7,827 nt of DNA from contig JBEKNT010000337.1 of assembly GCA_049522565.1 (NCBI GenBank), forward strand, positions 1-7,827. The letters are read 5' to 3'. The notes below the pieces were generated by a model, which saw only the letters and a program-made list of their open reading frames with translations, was not told the origin of the DNA and ran no database searches. Of this stretch, positions 1 through 5,747 are shown in pieces. Position 1 is the first letter of the stretch. Each line of letters starts with the position of its first letter. Source of the stretch: JASHVB01 sp049522565. GTDB taxonomy: Bacteria; Pseudomonadota; Alphaproteobacteria; Acetobacterales; Acetobacteraceae. The position numbers and the translations under genes were made by a program.

Positions 1-394
1 CTTCCTCACCGGACGCGAGGCCGCGCGCTGCATGGTGCCGCGCGGCCGCGGCTCGATTTTGCTGACCGGCGCGACCGCCAGCGTGCGCGGCGGCAGCGGT
101 TACGCCGCGTTCGCCAGCGCCAAGTTCGGGCTCCGCGCGGTGGCGCAGAGCATGGCACGCGAGCTAGGCCCGCACGGCATCCACGTCGCGCATCTGGTCA
201 TCGATGCCGGTGTGGATACCGCCTGGGTGCGCGAACGCATTCGCGCGCGCGGCACCGACGCGGCACACCGGCTGGAACCGGACCGGCTGATGGATCCGGC
301 CTCGATCGCCGAGGTCTACTGGCAACTGCACCAGCAGACGCGCGATGGCTGGACGCACGAACTCGATATCCGCCCCTACGGCGAAACATGGTGA
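1..394 (+). CDS. SDR family oxidoreductase, 3' portion (5' end outside window), FxxxK active site
   Basis: About 130 C-terminal residues of a short-chain dehydrogenase/reductase, read in the frame starting at base 2 and ending at TGA 392-394. The N-terminal Rossmann TGxxxGxG nucleotide-binding segment lies before the window. Visible core: strand SILLTGATAS, with the Ser expected of the SDR catalytic set, then GGSGYAAFASAKFGLRAVAQ, then SMARELGPHGIHVAHLVID, the usual helix and strand after the active site. The invariant Lys is present (FASAK), but the residue four before it, normally the catalytic Tyr of YxxxK, is Phe; the nearest Tyr is three residues further upstream. From memory, a subgroup of proteobacterial SDRs shares this FxxxK pattern, so it may be a lineage trait rather than damage. 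The tail (LHQQTRDGWTHELDIRPYGETW) suits a cytosolic SDR with a typical C-terminus. Substrate unknown. Family is certain; dehydrogenase activity is not. Confidence 0.88.
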   Translation, partial: FLTGREAARCMVPRGRGSILLTGATASVRGGSGYAAFASAKFGLRAVAQSMARELGPHGIHVAHLVIDAGVDTAWVRERIRARGTDAAHRLEPDRLMDPASIAEVYWQLHQQTRDGWTHELDIRPYGETW

Positions 395-462
395 ACCACG
401 CGCGCCTGCCGACCCTGTTGTCGAGCGCCCGGCCCTTCGCTGCTATTCCGAACGGCGCGAAG

Positions 463-1038
463 CTACGTGGGGTGCCGGAACCGGCCGACCAGGCCCGCCG
501 CCCCCTTGGTATGCCCGGCGAGTGCGGTGAACAGCTCGTCGCGCGTCATCCCCGGCTGCAATGCCTTCGGATCGAGGTCGGTCGCAATCAGGATGAAGGT
601 ATAGTGGTGCCAATCCCCGGGCGGCGTGCAGGGGCCGAAATAGGTCGGCAACCCCATCGTGCTCTTGCCGCCGACGAACTTGTCCGAGGGCTTGCTGAGT
701 TCGCCCTCGGCAAAACCGGTCACCGAGGCGGGGATGCCGTACGTCACCATGTGCACCACGCCCAATCCGAGCCGCCCCTCGGGGTCGAGCAACAACAGGG
801 CGAAGCTCTTGGTGCCGTCCGGCGGGTTGGTCCATTTCAGCGGCGGCGAAATGCTTTGGCCAACGCAGTTCGGATTTCCCGCCCGGTCGCCGGCGTTCTT
901 CTTCGCCAGCGGGGCGTTGTCGGCAAACGCCGGCGAGGTCAGCTTGAACGGTCCCGCCGGCTGCGCGGCTGGCGCGGCGCAGAATGATGCAAGAACCAAC
1001 CCGCCCGCCAGCAGCAGGCTTCCGAGACCGAGCTTCAT
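463..1038 (-). CDS. Exported PEBP/Raf-kinase-inhibitor-like protein (YbhB/YbcL family)
   Basis: A 191-residue phosphatidylethanolamine-binding-protein-fold protein. Residues 1 to about 25 form a Sec signal peptide: MKLGL, a hydrophobic Leu/Ala core, then AAPAAQ as the likely cleavage region. A Cys at 20 is preceded by Phe, a poor lipobox, so periplasmic is likelier than lipoprotein. The family's anion-binding pocket is visible: SPPLKW at 64-69, LLLLDPEGR at 81-89, VVHMVTYGIP at 94-103, and GPCTPPGDWHHYTF at 135-148. The length fits bacterial YbhB/YbcL proteins. Their molecular function is poorly known; ligand binding is inferred from the fold. The start was chosen because ATG at 1038 has a strong Shine-Dalgarno and opens directly into the signal peptide; upstream in-frame codons lie in repeat-containing intergenic DNA. 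It is convergent with the SDR (68 bp between stops) and divergent from the isomerase gene, so probably transcribed alone. Confidence 0.93.
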   Translation of the reverse strand: MKLGLGSLLLAGGLVLASFCAAPAAQPAGPFKLTSPAFADNAPLAKKNAGDRAGNPNCVGQSISPPLKWTNPPDGTKSFALLLLDPEGRLGLGVVHMVTYGIPASVTGFAEGELSKPSDKFVGGKSTMGLPTYFGPCTPPGDWHHYTFILIATDLDPKALQPGMTRDELFTALAGHTKGAAGLVGRFRHPT

Positions 1039-1042
1039 GACG

Positions 1043-1050
1043 CTTCCTCC
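1043..1050 (-). promoter_or_regulatory. Shine-Dalgarno site of the PEBP gene
   Basis: On the minus strand the sequence GGAGGAAG precedes the ATG at 1038, with the GGAGG core 7 nt from the start. It decides the start of the PEBP gene against a longer frame that stays open upstream. Confidence 0.85.
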
Positions 1051-1154
1051 CCATAATTCGACGTTTCGCTGCGCCGATGCTACGCCGCTGCCTGCGGTAA
1101 TGAAAACGTCCGCTGTGCTCGCATTGGCAGTTGGTTGCGGGGTTGCGGCGATGC

Positions 1155-1275
1155 GGGGCAGGGCGGCAAAGCGCAGCGCATTCCGCCTGCGTGCCACGAC
1201 AGGATGTGGCGGGCGACGACATCAGACTCGGCCTGCGCGGCGGCGGAAGGCGCTGCACGTTGCCGCCCTGCCCGA
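1155..1275. repeat. REP-like inverted doublet in divergent intergenic region
   Basis: Two imperfect copies of a roughly 33-40 bp GC-rich element face each other. The left copy (about 1155-1191) reads GGGCAGGGCGGCAAAGCGCA and continues GCGCATTCCGCC. The reverse complement of the right copy (about 1236-1275) reads GGGCAGGGCGGCAACGTGCA and continues GCGCCTTCCGCC. About 45 bp separate them, including a small GCCAC/GTGGC hairpin (within about 1192-1210). The core (CAGCGCATTCCGCC with a GGGCGG side) resembles an intergenic element I recall as frequent in proteobacterial genomes, but I cannot count copies here. The two-copies-facing layout is that of REP doublets (REPIN/BIME). It lies between divergent genes, so a terminator role is unlikely. 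The rest of 1039-1341 holds no gene I can support. Confidence 0.6.
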
Positions 1276-1315
1276 CGACCCCGGCGACCCTCTGCAATAG
1301 TCAAATCGTGGCCGG

Positions 1316-1321
1316 TATAAT
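1316..1321 (+). promoter_or_regulatory. Candidate -10 box (TATAAT) for the isomerase gene
   Basis: A perfect TATAAT stands 20 bp before the ATG at 1342, which would give a 5' leader of about 14 nt carrying the ribosome-binding site. The matching -35 region (about 1292-1298, CTGCAA/TGCAAT) is weak against TTGACA. The hexamer stands out in very GC-rich DNA, but an alphaproteobacterial housekeeping sigma factor need not use this exact consensus. Inference only. Confidence 0.4.
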
Positions 1322-1327
1322 AACACT

Positions 1328-1333
1328 GGAGAG
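1328..1333 (+). promoter_or_regulatory. Shine-Dalgarno site of the isomerase gene
   Basis: GGAGAG ends 8 nt before ATG 1342 and supports that start. No closer in-frame start fits the conserved N-terminal strand EFHFDFGSP. Confidence 0.75.
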
Positions 1334-1341
1334 CAGACCTT

Positions 1342-1950
1342 ATGGCGAGCGTGGAATTCCACTTCGATTTCGGCAGTCCCAATGCGTATCTCGCGCATCG
1401 CGTGATCCCGGCGATCGAGGCGCGCACCGGGGCGCGGTTCCGCTACGTGCCGGTGTTGCTGGGTGGCGTGTTCAAGGCGACCAACAACCGCTCGCCGGCG
1501 GAAAGCCTGCAAGGCATCCGCAACAAGCCGGACTACCAGCGGCTGGAAACCGAGCGCTTCATCCGCCGGCACGCAATCACGCAATTCCGCCGCAACCCGT
1601 TCTTCCCGGTCAACACGCTCCAGATCATGCGTGGCGCGGTGGCAGCGGAATTCGACGGGTTCCTGCCCAGCTACGTCGAGGCGATGTTCCACCACATGTG
1701 GGAGGAGCCGAAGAGGCTGGACGAGCCGGAGGTGATCCGTGCGGCGCTCGACGAGTCCGGGCTCGACGGTGCGCGCATATTGCAACGCATCCAGGACCCG
1801 GCGGTGAAGCAACGGTTGCAGCAGAACACCGAGCAATCGGTGGCGCGCGGCACCTTCGGCTCGCCGACCTTCTTCGTCGGGGGCGACATCTGGTTCGGCA
1901 AGGACCGCCTGCGCGACGTGGAGGAAGCGATCGGCGCGCAGGCAGATTAA
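1342..1950 (+). CDS. 2-hydroxychromene-2-carboxylate isomerase-like protein (DsbA/kappa-GST fold)
   Basis: A 202-residue cytosolic protein of the DsbA-like thioredoxin superfamily, closest in pattern to 2-hydroxychromene-2-carboxylate (HCCA) isomerases such as NahD, glutathione-dependent enzymes of naphthalene degradation. The first strand is EFHFDFGSPNAYLAHR (5-20): the family has catalytic Ser here (S12) instead of the CxxC of true disulfide oxidoreductases. The helical insertion carries RRNPFFPVNT at 83-92, and the cis-Pro loop is RGTFGSPTFFVGG at 169-181 with P175. FGKDRL near 185 is the usual end of the fold. No signal peptide. No aromatic-degradation genes are nearby, so HCCA may not be the substrate; a general glutathione-linked isomerase or transferase is equally possible. 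The gene stands alone, divergent from the PEBP gene and convergent with the nitroreductase; a hairpin begins at the base after the TAA. Confidence 0.93.
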   Translation: MASVEFHFDFGSPNAYLAHRVIPAIEARTGARFRYVPVLLGGVFKATNNRSPAESLQGIRNKPDYQRLETERFIRRHAITQFRRNPFFPVNTLQIMRGAVAAEFDGFLPSYVEAMFHHMWEEPKRLDEPEVIRAALDESGLDGARILQRIQDPAVKQRLQQNTEQSVARGTFGSPTFFVGGDIWFGKDRLRDVEEAIGAQAD

Positions 1951-1973
1951 CCTCTCCCGCTTCGCGGGAGAGG
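1951..1973 (+). terminator. Perfect stem-loop directly after the isomerase stop codon
   Basis: A 10-bp GC-rich stem with a 3-nt loop starts at the first base after the TAA. It would be a very stable RNA hairpin able to protect the 3' end or aid termination, but no T-tract follows, so it is not a canonical intrinsic terminator. Confidence 0.45.
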
Positions 1974-2136
1974 ACGCCGCGTAGCGGCGGGTGAGGGTGC
2001 TGCGGCGCCCCATACCAAACTTTCTATAGGCGTGGCGCAGCACCGTGCGCCTTCACCCTCGACGCGTCGATTGGTTCGCGTCGCGACCCGACCGCGTCGA
2101 TCCGCTTCGCGGCTCACCCCCACGCGGTGGGAGAGG
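1951..2136. repeat. Hairpin-rich inverted repeat between convergent genes, likely bidirectional terminator
   Basis: The 195 bp between the isomerase and nitroreductase stops is mostly inverted repeat. Adjoining the isomerase TAA is a perfect 10-bp stem (CCTCTCCCGC / GCGGGAGAGG, 1951-1973) with loop TTC. A second stem pairs GTGCTGCG (1997-2004) with CGCAGCAC (2036-2043) around an AT-rich loop. The outer CCTCTCCC returns inverted at the far edge (TGGGAGAGG, 2128-2136), and GGTGAGGG-type sequence inside it also has inverted matches. A perfect 12-bp palindrome TCGACGCGTCGA lies at 2059-2070, and GCGTCGAT repeats at 2064 and 2094. No U-run follows the first stem. CCTCTCCCGC...GGGAGAGG with GGTGAGGG resembles a widespread proteobacterial intergenic repeat I recall. 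No gene seen. Confidence 0.7.
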
Positions 2137-2145
2137 CCTGCTGCT

Positions 2146-2994
2146 TCACCGCAATTCAAATCCCAAATTCCGCAGCGCCTCGCGCATCCGGTCGCGTCCG
2201 CGCAACGCCGCGGCATCCTTCACCCGGTTGATGCATTGCTGCGTCCAATCGACCGCCCGCATCCCCTGCTCTTGCTGAAACCCGCGCATGACTGCGTTGT
2301 AGTCCTCCACCGCGTCGCGCGCCGCCGCCGCATTGTACGTCTCCCGATGCAGTACCACATGCTGCGACAGGCGTGGCTTGATGTCCGTCGCCTTCGCCGG
2401 ATCGGGCCAGCCGATCGACATGCCGAACACCGCGAATGCATGCGGCGGCAGCTTCAGCGCTTCCGCCACCTGCTCCGGCAGGTTGCGCATCGCGCCGATG
2501 CACACACCGCCCAACCCCAGCGACTCCGCCGCGATCAGTGCGCTCTGCGCCGCCAGCGCCGCATCCACCACCCCGACGATGAACTCCTCCAGATACTGCG
2601 TGCCCTCCACGGTCTGCTGCCGCTCCGCCGCGATCGCATCGATCCGCGCCAGGTCCGCCAGCCACACCAGCAGCAGCGGCGCGTCGCGAATGAACTGCTG
2701 GTCGCCGGCCAGCGTGGCGAGCCGCGCCTTGTGCGCCGGTTCCTCGATCGCCACCACGCTCCAAAGCTGCAGGTTGGACGAGGTCGATGCCGATTGCGCC
2801 GCCGCGATCAGCAATTCCAGCGTGCCGTCCGGCAGCGCATCGGGCAGGAACCCGCGCACCGAGCGGTGGTTGATGATGGTTTCCAGCACGACGTTCCACT
2901 CCGCCGGCGCGTCCAGCGCGCCGTCGCGGTTGCGGCGGCTCAGCAATGCGTGCGCGGCATCCAGCGGCGCGGGGGGCGTCCTTGCGATCGACAC
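2146..2994 (-). CDS. NfsA-type FMN-dependent nitroreductase / NAD(P)H oxidoreductase
   Basis: A 282-residue cytosolic flavoprotein of the nitroreductase superfamily, of the kind reducing nitroaromatics, quinones or flavins with NAD(P)H. FMN and fold landmarks: INHRSVRGF at 41-49 (phosphate-binding Arg/Ser), AAQSASTSSNLQLWSVVAIE at 65-84, AAESLGLGGVCIGAMRN at 155-171, FGMSIGWPD at 190-198, and the NfsA-group IKPRL at 205-209 followed by HRETY. Length fits the NfsA group (about 240-280). The chosen GTG at 2994 has GGAG six nt upstream and places the start shortly before the first conserved helix (AAHALLSRR). Alternatives are ATG 3066 and TTG 3082-3084, which add residues without recognisable conservation and lack a clear ribosome-binding site. 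No redox partner gene is adjacent. Convergent with the isomerase gene and divergent from the transglycosylase gene. Confidence 0.92.
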   Translation of the reverse strand: MSIARTPPAPLDAAHALLSRRNRDGALDAPAEWNVVLETIINHRSVRGFLPDALPDGTLELLIAAAQSASTSSNLQLWSVVAIEEPAHKARLATLAGDQQFIRDAPLLLVWLADLARIDAIAAERQQTVEGTQYLEEFIVGVVDAALAAQSALIAAESLGLGGVCIGAMRNLPEQVAEALKLPPHAFAVFGMSIGWPDPAKATDIKPRLSQHVVLHRETYNAAAARDAVEDYNAVMRGFQQEQGMRAVDWTQQCINRVKDAAALRGRDRMREALRNLGFELR

Positions 2995-3000
2995 TTGGGT

Positions 3001-3004
3001 CTCC
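3001..3004 (-). promoter_or_regulatory. Shine-Dalgarno site deciding the nitroreductase GTG start
   Basis: On the minus strand CCGGAGACCCAA directly precedes GTG; the GGAG core is 6 nt from the start codon. Neither upstream candidate has a comparable site. Confidence 0.6.
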
Positions 3005-3111
3005 GGATTGGCAATGGTTCCCGGATCATCCCCGACGCATCGCGTGGCGGCAACTGGCGAAGGCATGGTCCGCCTGCGATCCAAAACGGACGGCCAGTCT
3101 TGGGTCGTCGC

Positions 3112-3192
3112 TCACCCATGGGACGGGACATTAGATTGATAAGCGATGCAACCCGCCGTGCATATCCGGGTTGCTTTCTTCGTACTTTGCAT
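3112..3192 (-). CDS. Possible 26-residue ORF (leader peptide candidate)
   Basis: ATG at 3192 on the minus strand is preceded by a strong purine-rich site (AAGGAAGGA, about 6 nt from the ATG), one of the best Shine-Dalgarno matches in the window. It opens 26 codons: MQSTKKATRICTAGCIAYQS, then NVPSHG, then TGA. The stop is 117 nt before the nitroreductase GTG on the same strand. By hand count the ORF is about 51% GC, well below its surroundings. It spans the 3148-3174 inverted repeat, as a leader ORF overlapping an attenuator would, and has a CTAGC cysteine pair. I recognise no family. An in-frame ATG at 3234 would lengthen it but has no ribosome-binding site. It may be a chance frame in regulatory DNA. 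Confidence 0.22.
   Translation of the reverse strand: MQSTKKATRICTAGCIAYQSNVPSHG
3148..3180 (+). terminator. Inverted repeat with T-rich tail, terminator- or attenuator-like
   Basis: GCAACCCG (3148-3155) pairs perfectly with CGGGTTGC (3167-3174) across an 11-nt loop, and TTTCTT follows on the plus strand. A competing pair ATGCA (3146-3150) / TGCAT (3159-3163) overlaps it, so the two cannot form together. There is no plus-strand gene just upstream to terminate, so it may block read-through antisense to the nitroreductase, or act as a regulatory structure or protein-binding palindrome. Confidence 0.4.
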
Positions 3193-3372
3193 CTTGCGTC
3201 CTTCCTTGCGCTTCTGCTCCCCCTCAATCACCATCCAGGCGGCGGCCGCCAAGACCGTGCACCCGCCGGGCCGTGCGCCCTGGCGATAAACCCGGCGCCA
3301 ATGGCGCAGGGCTCCGAGCTTCCTCCGTCCACGCGATTGCCCCGGCGCGGCGCGTTGTGGCAGACAGCCGGC

Positions 3373-4374
3373 ATGCTGACCCGCCGCCTGTTGCTCTCTG
3401 CGATTCCTGCCGCCGCTGCCGCAAACGCCCTGGCGGCAACGGACAGTTTCGCCGGCTTCCTGGCGGGGTTGCGGGCCGAGGCGCGCCGCGCGGGGATCTC
3501 CGCCGTCACGCTGGATCGGGCCTTGGCGGGGCTGGCGCCGAACGCCAAGGTGCTGGAGCGCGACCGTCACCAGCCCGAGTTCACCATGACCTGGGCGCAA
3601 TACCGGGCGTTGCTGATCACCGACAAGCGCATCGAGACCGGTCGCGCCGCGGTGCGCGACAACCGCGCCCTGCTGGCGGCGGTGCAGGCCCGGTTCGGCG
3701 TCGGTCCCGCGGTCGTCACCGGCATCTGGGGCCTGGAATCGAGCTTCGGCACGCAGACCGGCGATTTCCATGTGGTGGATGCCCTGGCGACGCTCGCCTG
3801 GGAGGGCCGCCGCGCCAGCTTCTTCCGCCCCGAGTTGATGGCGGCGTTGAAGATCCTCGACCACGGCGACGTGACGCCGGCGCGCATGACCGGCAGCTAT
3901 GCCGGCGCGATGGGCCAGCCGCAATTCATGCCGACCAGTTTCCTGCGCTACGCGGTGGATTTCGAGGGCAACGGGAAGTGCGACATCTGGACCAGCCGCG
4001 CCGACGTGCTGGGCTCGATCGCCAACTACCTGGCGCAGTCCGGCTGGCGGGCAGGGGAAACCTGGGGCCAGGCGGTGACCTTGCCGGCGGGGTTCGACAC
4101 CGGTGCGGCCGGACGGGAGGCGCGGCGGCCGCTGGCTGAGTGGGCGCGGCAGGGCGTGCGCCCGACGGCAGGACGCTGGTGGGCCACAGCGGAGACGACC
4201 GCCGCGGTGCTGCTGCCGGATGGGGCCGCGGGCGAGGCGTTCGTCGTGTATCCGAATTTCGCGGCGATCCGCCGCTATAATCCGTCGGACTTCTATGCGC
4301 TGGCGGTGGGATTGCTGGGGGATGCGTTGGTGGTTTGGCCGGCGGTGGCCATACCTGCGCGCGCCTCGCGATGA
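3373..4374 (+). CDS. Lytic murein transglycosylase, MltB family (SLT_2 domain)
   Basis: A 333-residue enzyme that cleaves the MurNAc-GlcNAc bond of peptidoglycan with 1,6-anhydro product formation, acting in the periplasm. Residues 1 to about 21 are an export signal: MLTRRLLLSAIP, an Ala-rich core, then ALA before the mature start. TRRLLL resembles a twin-arginine motif, so Tat export is possible. The catalytic domain fills the rest: GIWGLESSFG at 117-126 with catalytic Glu122, SYAGAMGQPQFMPTSFLRYA at 175-194, DFEGNGKCDIW at 196-206 (where MltB/Slt35 has its acidic loop), ADVLGSIANYL then GW and WG, and the terminal YNPSDFYALAVGLLGD. No C-terminal peptidoglycan-binding domain follows, as in many shorter family members. 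The ATG was chosen because it begins the signal peptide; the ribosome-binding site is poor. A long open frame upstream is antisense to the nitroreductase and is not part of the protein. Confidence 0.94.
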   Translation: MLTRRLLLSAIPAAAAANALAATDSFAGFLAGLRAEARRAGISAVTLDRALAGLAPNAKVLERDRHQPEFTMTWAQYRALLITDKRIETGRAAVRDNRALLAAVQARFGVGPAVVTGIWGLESSFGTQTGDFHVVDALATLAWEGRRASFFRPELMAALKILDHGDVTPARMTGSYAGAMGQPQFMPTSFLRYAVDFEGNGKCDIWTSRADVLGSIANYLAQSGWRAGETWGQAVTLPAGFDTGAAGREARRPLAEWARQGVRPTAGRWWATAETTAAVLLPDGAAGEAFVVYPNFAAIRRYNPSDFYALAVGLLGDALVVWPAVAIPARASR

Positions 4375-4392
4375 CGGGAAGCCGTTCGGCCT

Positions 4393-4607
4393 TCAGCGAC
4401 GCCGGGAGGCTGCCTGGGTCTGGTAGAACGCGACCTTGCCGTCCGCCACAAGCTGCAAAAGCAGGTCGTAATCCCGGTGATTTGCCGTCAATACCGTCAA
4501 GCCATTGCGCCGTGCCGAGGCGAGTATCAAGCAATCGAACAATAGTTTGCGTCGTGCCTCGTTGGTGAGACCTGGCGTGCGGGTCAGAGCGCCGGGACGG
4601 CGCAGCG
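4393..4607 (-). pseudogene. C-terminal remnant of a VapC-like PIN-domain toxin
   Basis: About 66 codons ending at TGA (4393-4395) encode the back half of a PIN-domain ribonuclease of the VapC type. The stretch LTNEARRKLLFDCLILASAR followed by NGLTVLTANHRDYDLLLQL shows the PIN core helix with its conserved acidic residue (FDCLILASA) and the VLTxNxRDYD strand and turn. The N-terminal half, with the first catalytic Asp and a start codon, is missing: reading upstream in this frame runs straight into the antisense-shifted 3' end of the enolase-superfamily gene, with no PIN-like sequence. No antitoxin gene is adjacent. The frame is intact from the break point to the stop, so loss was probably one deletion or replacement event, not gradual decay. 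The fragment cannot be an active toxin. It is convergent with the transglycosylase gene, 18 bp beyond its stop. Confidence 0.72.
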
Positions 4608-5744
4608 TCACTCCCCGCCGAACCGCCGCACCGCCGCCATATCGAGCGTCACGCCCAGCCCGGGTCCGCGCGGCACATCCAGATACCCGTCCGCATAGCG
4701 CACCGGCTCGACGAAGATCGCATCTTGCAGCGCGTTCTGCCCCACGTCGTATTCCAGCAGCGGCGGAAACGGCACGTGGTCGGCGTGCGGATAGGACGGC
4801 AGCGCGGCAAGGAAATGCAGCGCCGCGACCAGCCCGATCCCGCTGCCCCAGACATGCGGCGAGATCCGCAAATGCTCCGCCGCGCACAGCACGCCGATGG
4901 TGCGTGCCACCTCGAAGCCGCCGCACAGCGTCAGGTCGGGCTGCACCACCGACGCCAGCCGCCCGTCGATCAGCCGGCGGAAGTCGAACACGGTGTACAG
5001 CGCCTCGCCGGTCGCCAGCCGCACCGGCGCGCGTGACGCCAGGCTGCGGTAGCCAGCCCAGTCCTGCGGTGCCAGCGGTTCCTCGTACCAGTGGATGTCG
5101 GCGTCCGCGGTGCGGCGCATGCTCTCCAGCACGCCGTCCTCAGTATAGTTGCCGTTGGTGTCCACGGTCAGCAGCGGCGCGTCGCCGATGATGCGCCGGG
5201 CCAGCTTGCAGCGTGCCGCGTCCTCGGCCGGGTTGCGGCCGATCTTGATCTTGAACGCGCCGAAGCCGCGCGTGGCGTTGGCCTCCAGTTGCCGCGCCAG
5301 CGCCGCGTCCTGGTCGTCGGCCGCGGTGAAGTAGCCACCCGACGCATAGACCGGGATGCGCTCGCGCAGCCGCCCGCCGATCAACTCCGCCACCGACAGG
5401 TTCAGCAGCTTGCCCATCGCGTCGTGCGCCGCGATGTCGATGCCGCCGAGCAACGCCGTCATCTGGTTCTGCGTGCCGGCGTGGTACAGCCGGGCCAGTA
5501 CCTCCTGCGCGGCGCCCCGCTGCGCAAACACGCTGCGCCCGACATAGAACGGCTTGATCACGTCGACATAGGCGCGAGACACACTGGGAGGCCCCCACAC
5601 CTCGCCGATCCCCTGCACGCCGTCCTCGGTGTCCAGCAGCACCAGCCCGCCGCCACGCGCCTTCGCCAGCCCGCGCGAGGAGCCGTACGGTTCCGCCGGG
5701 GTGAATTGCAGGGGGAGAATACGGATATCGCGAATGCGTGACAT
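4608..5744 (-). CDS. Enolase-superfamily enzyme, mandelate racemase/muconate lactonizing type (probable acid-sugar dehydratase or racemase)
   Basis: A 378-residue cytosolic enzyme that should abstract the proton alpha to a carboxylate on Mg2+. The N-terminal capping domain covers about 1-125 and the barrel follows. The active-site set is complete: K165 and K167 in FKIKIG, metal ligands D195 (VDTNGNY), E221 (WYEEPL) and E247 (ATGEAL), and the His/Asp dyad D270 (VVQPD) and H297 (ISPHVWGSG). A KxK plus His/Asp dyad marks the mandelate racemase subgroup, which includes mandelate racemase and many sugar-acid dehydratases. I see no Glu at the position used in mandelate racemase (E317), so mandelate itself is unlikely. 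The start ATG 5744 lies 3 nt after the aldo/keto reductase stop, with no good ribosome-binding site, so translation is probably coupled. Its stop adjoins the PIN-toxin remnant. Exact substrate unknown. Confidence 0.93.
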   Translation of the reverse strand: MSRIRDIRILPLQFTPAEPYGSSRGLAKARGGGLVLLDTEDGVQGIGEVWGPPSVSRAYVDVIKPFYVGRSVFAQRGAAQEVLARLYHAGTQNQMTALLGGIDIAAHDAMGKLLNLSVAELIGGRLRERIPVYASGGYFTAADDQDAALARQLEANATRGFGAFKIKIGRNPAEDAARCKLARRIIGDAPLLTVDTNGNYTEDGVLESMRRTADADIHWYEEPLAPQDWAGYRSLASRAPVRLATGEALYTVFDFRRLIDGRLASVVQPDLTLCGGFEVARTIGVLCAAEHLRISPHVWGSGIGLVAALHFLAALPSYPHADHVPFPPLLEYDVGQNALQDAIFVEPVRYADGYLDVPRGPGLGVTLDMAAVRRFGGE

Positions 5745-5747
5745 GGC

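Larger units (their letters stand above)
2995..3372. other. Divergent intergenic region with an AT-richer regulatory-looking island
   Basis: These 378 bp separate the nitroreductase and transglycosylase genes. Most is GC-rich and featureless to me. About 3125-3235 is visibly less GC-rich than its surroundings and holds an inverted repeat with a short T-rich tail, a possible short ORF and a TTGATA box (3136-3141) with TGCATA 17 bp further on. Palindromes CCCATGGG (about 3116-3123) and GGCGGCCGCC (3241-3250) flank it. The promoters of both neighbours probably lie here, but I cannot place either with confidence. Confidence 0.4.

Noticed and set aside
435..462. CTTCGC / GCGAAG inverted pair between the convergent SDR and PEBP stops, as a terminator
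   Set aside because: Six base pairs with a long loop and no T-run; expected by chance in such GC-rich DNA.
388..987. Plus-strand frame of about 200 codons opposite the PEBP gene
   Set aside because: No family resemblance and Arg/Gly/Ala-rich; the minus strand has a full PEBP with signal peptide and strong ribosome-binding site.
1131..1994. Plus-strand frame of about 287 codons overlapping the isomerase gene
   Set aside because: Out of frame with the well-conserved isomerase and starting in a repeat element; no domain seen.
2032..3372. Very long plus-strand open frame running into the transglycosylase gene, which could suggest a fusion protein of about 780 residues
   Set aside because: The upstream part is antisense to the nitroreductase gene, is low-complexity and Arg-rich, and is followed by a clear signal peptide at 3373. 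It reflects stop-poor high-GC DNA.
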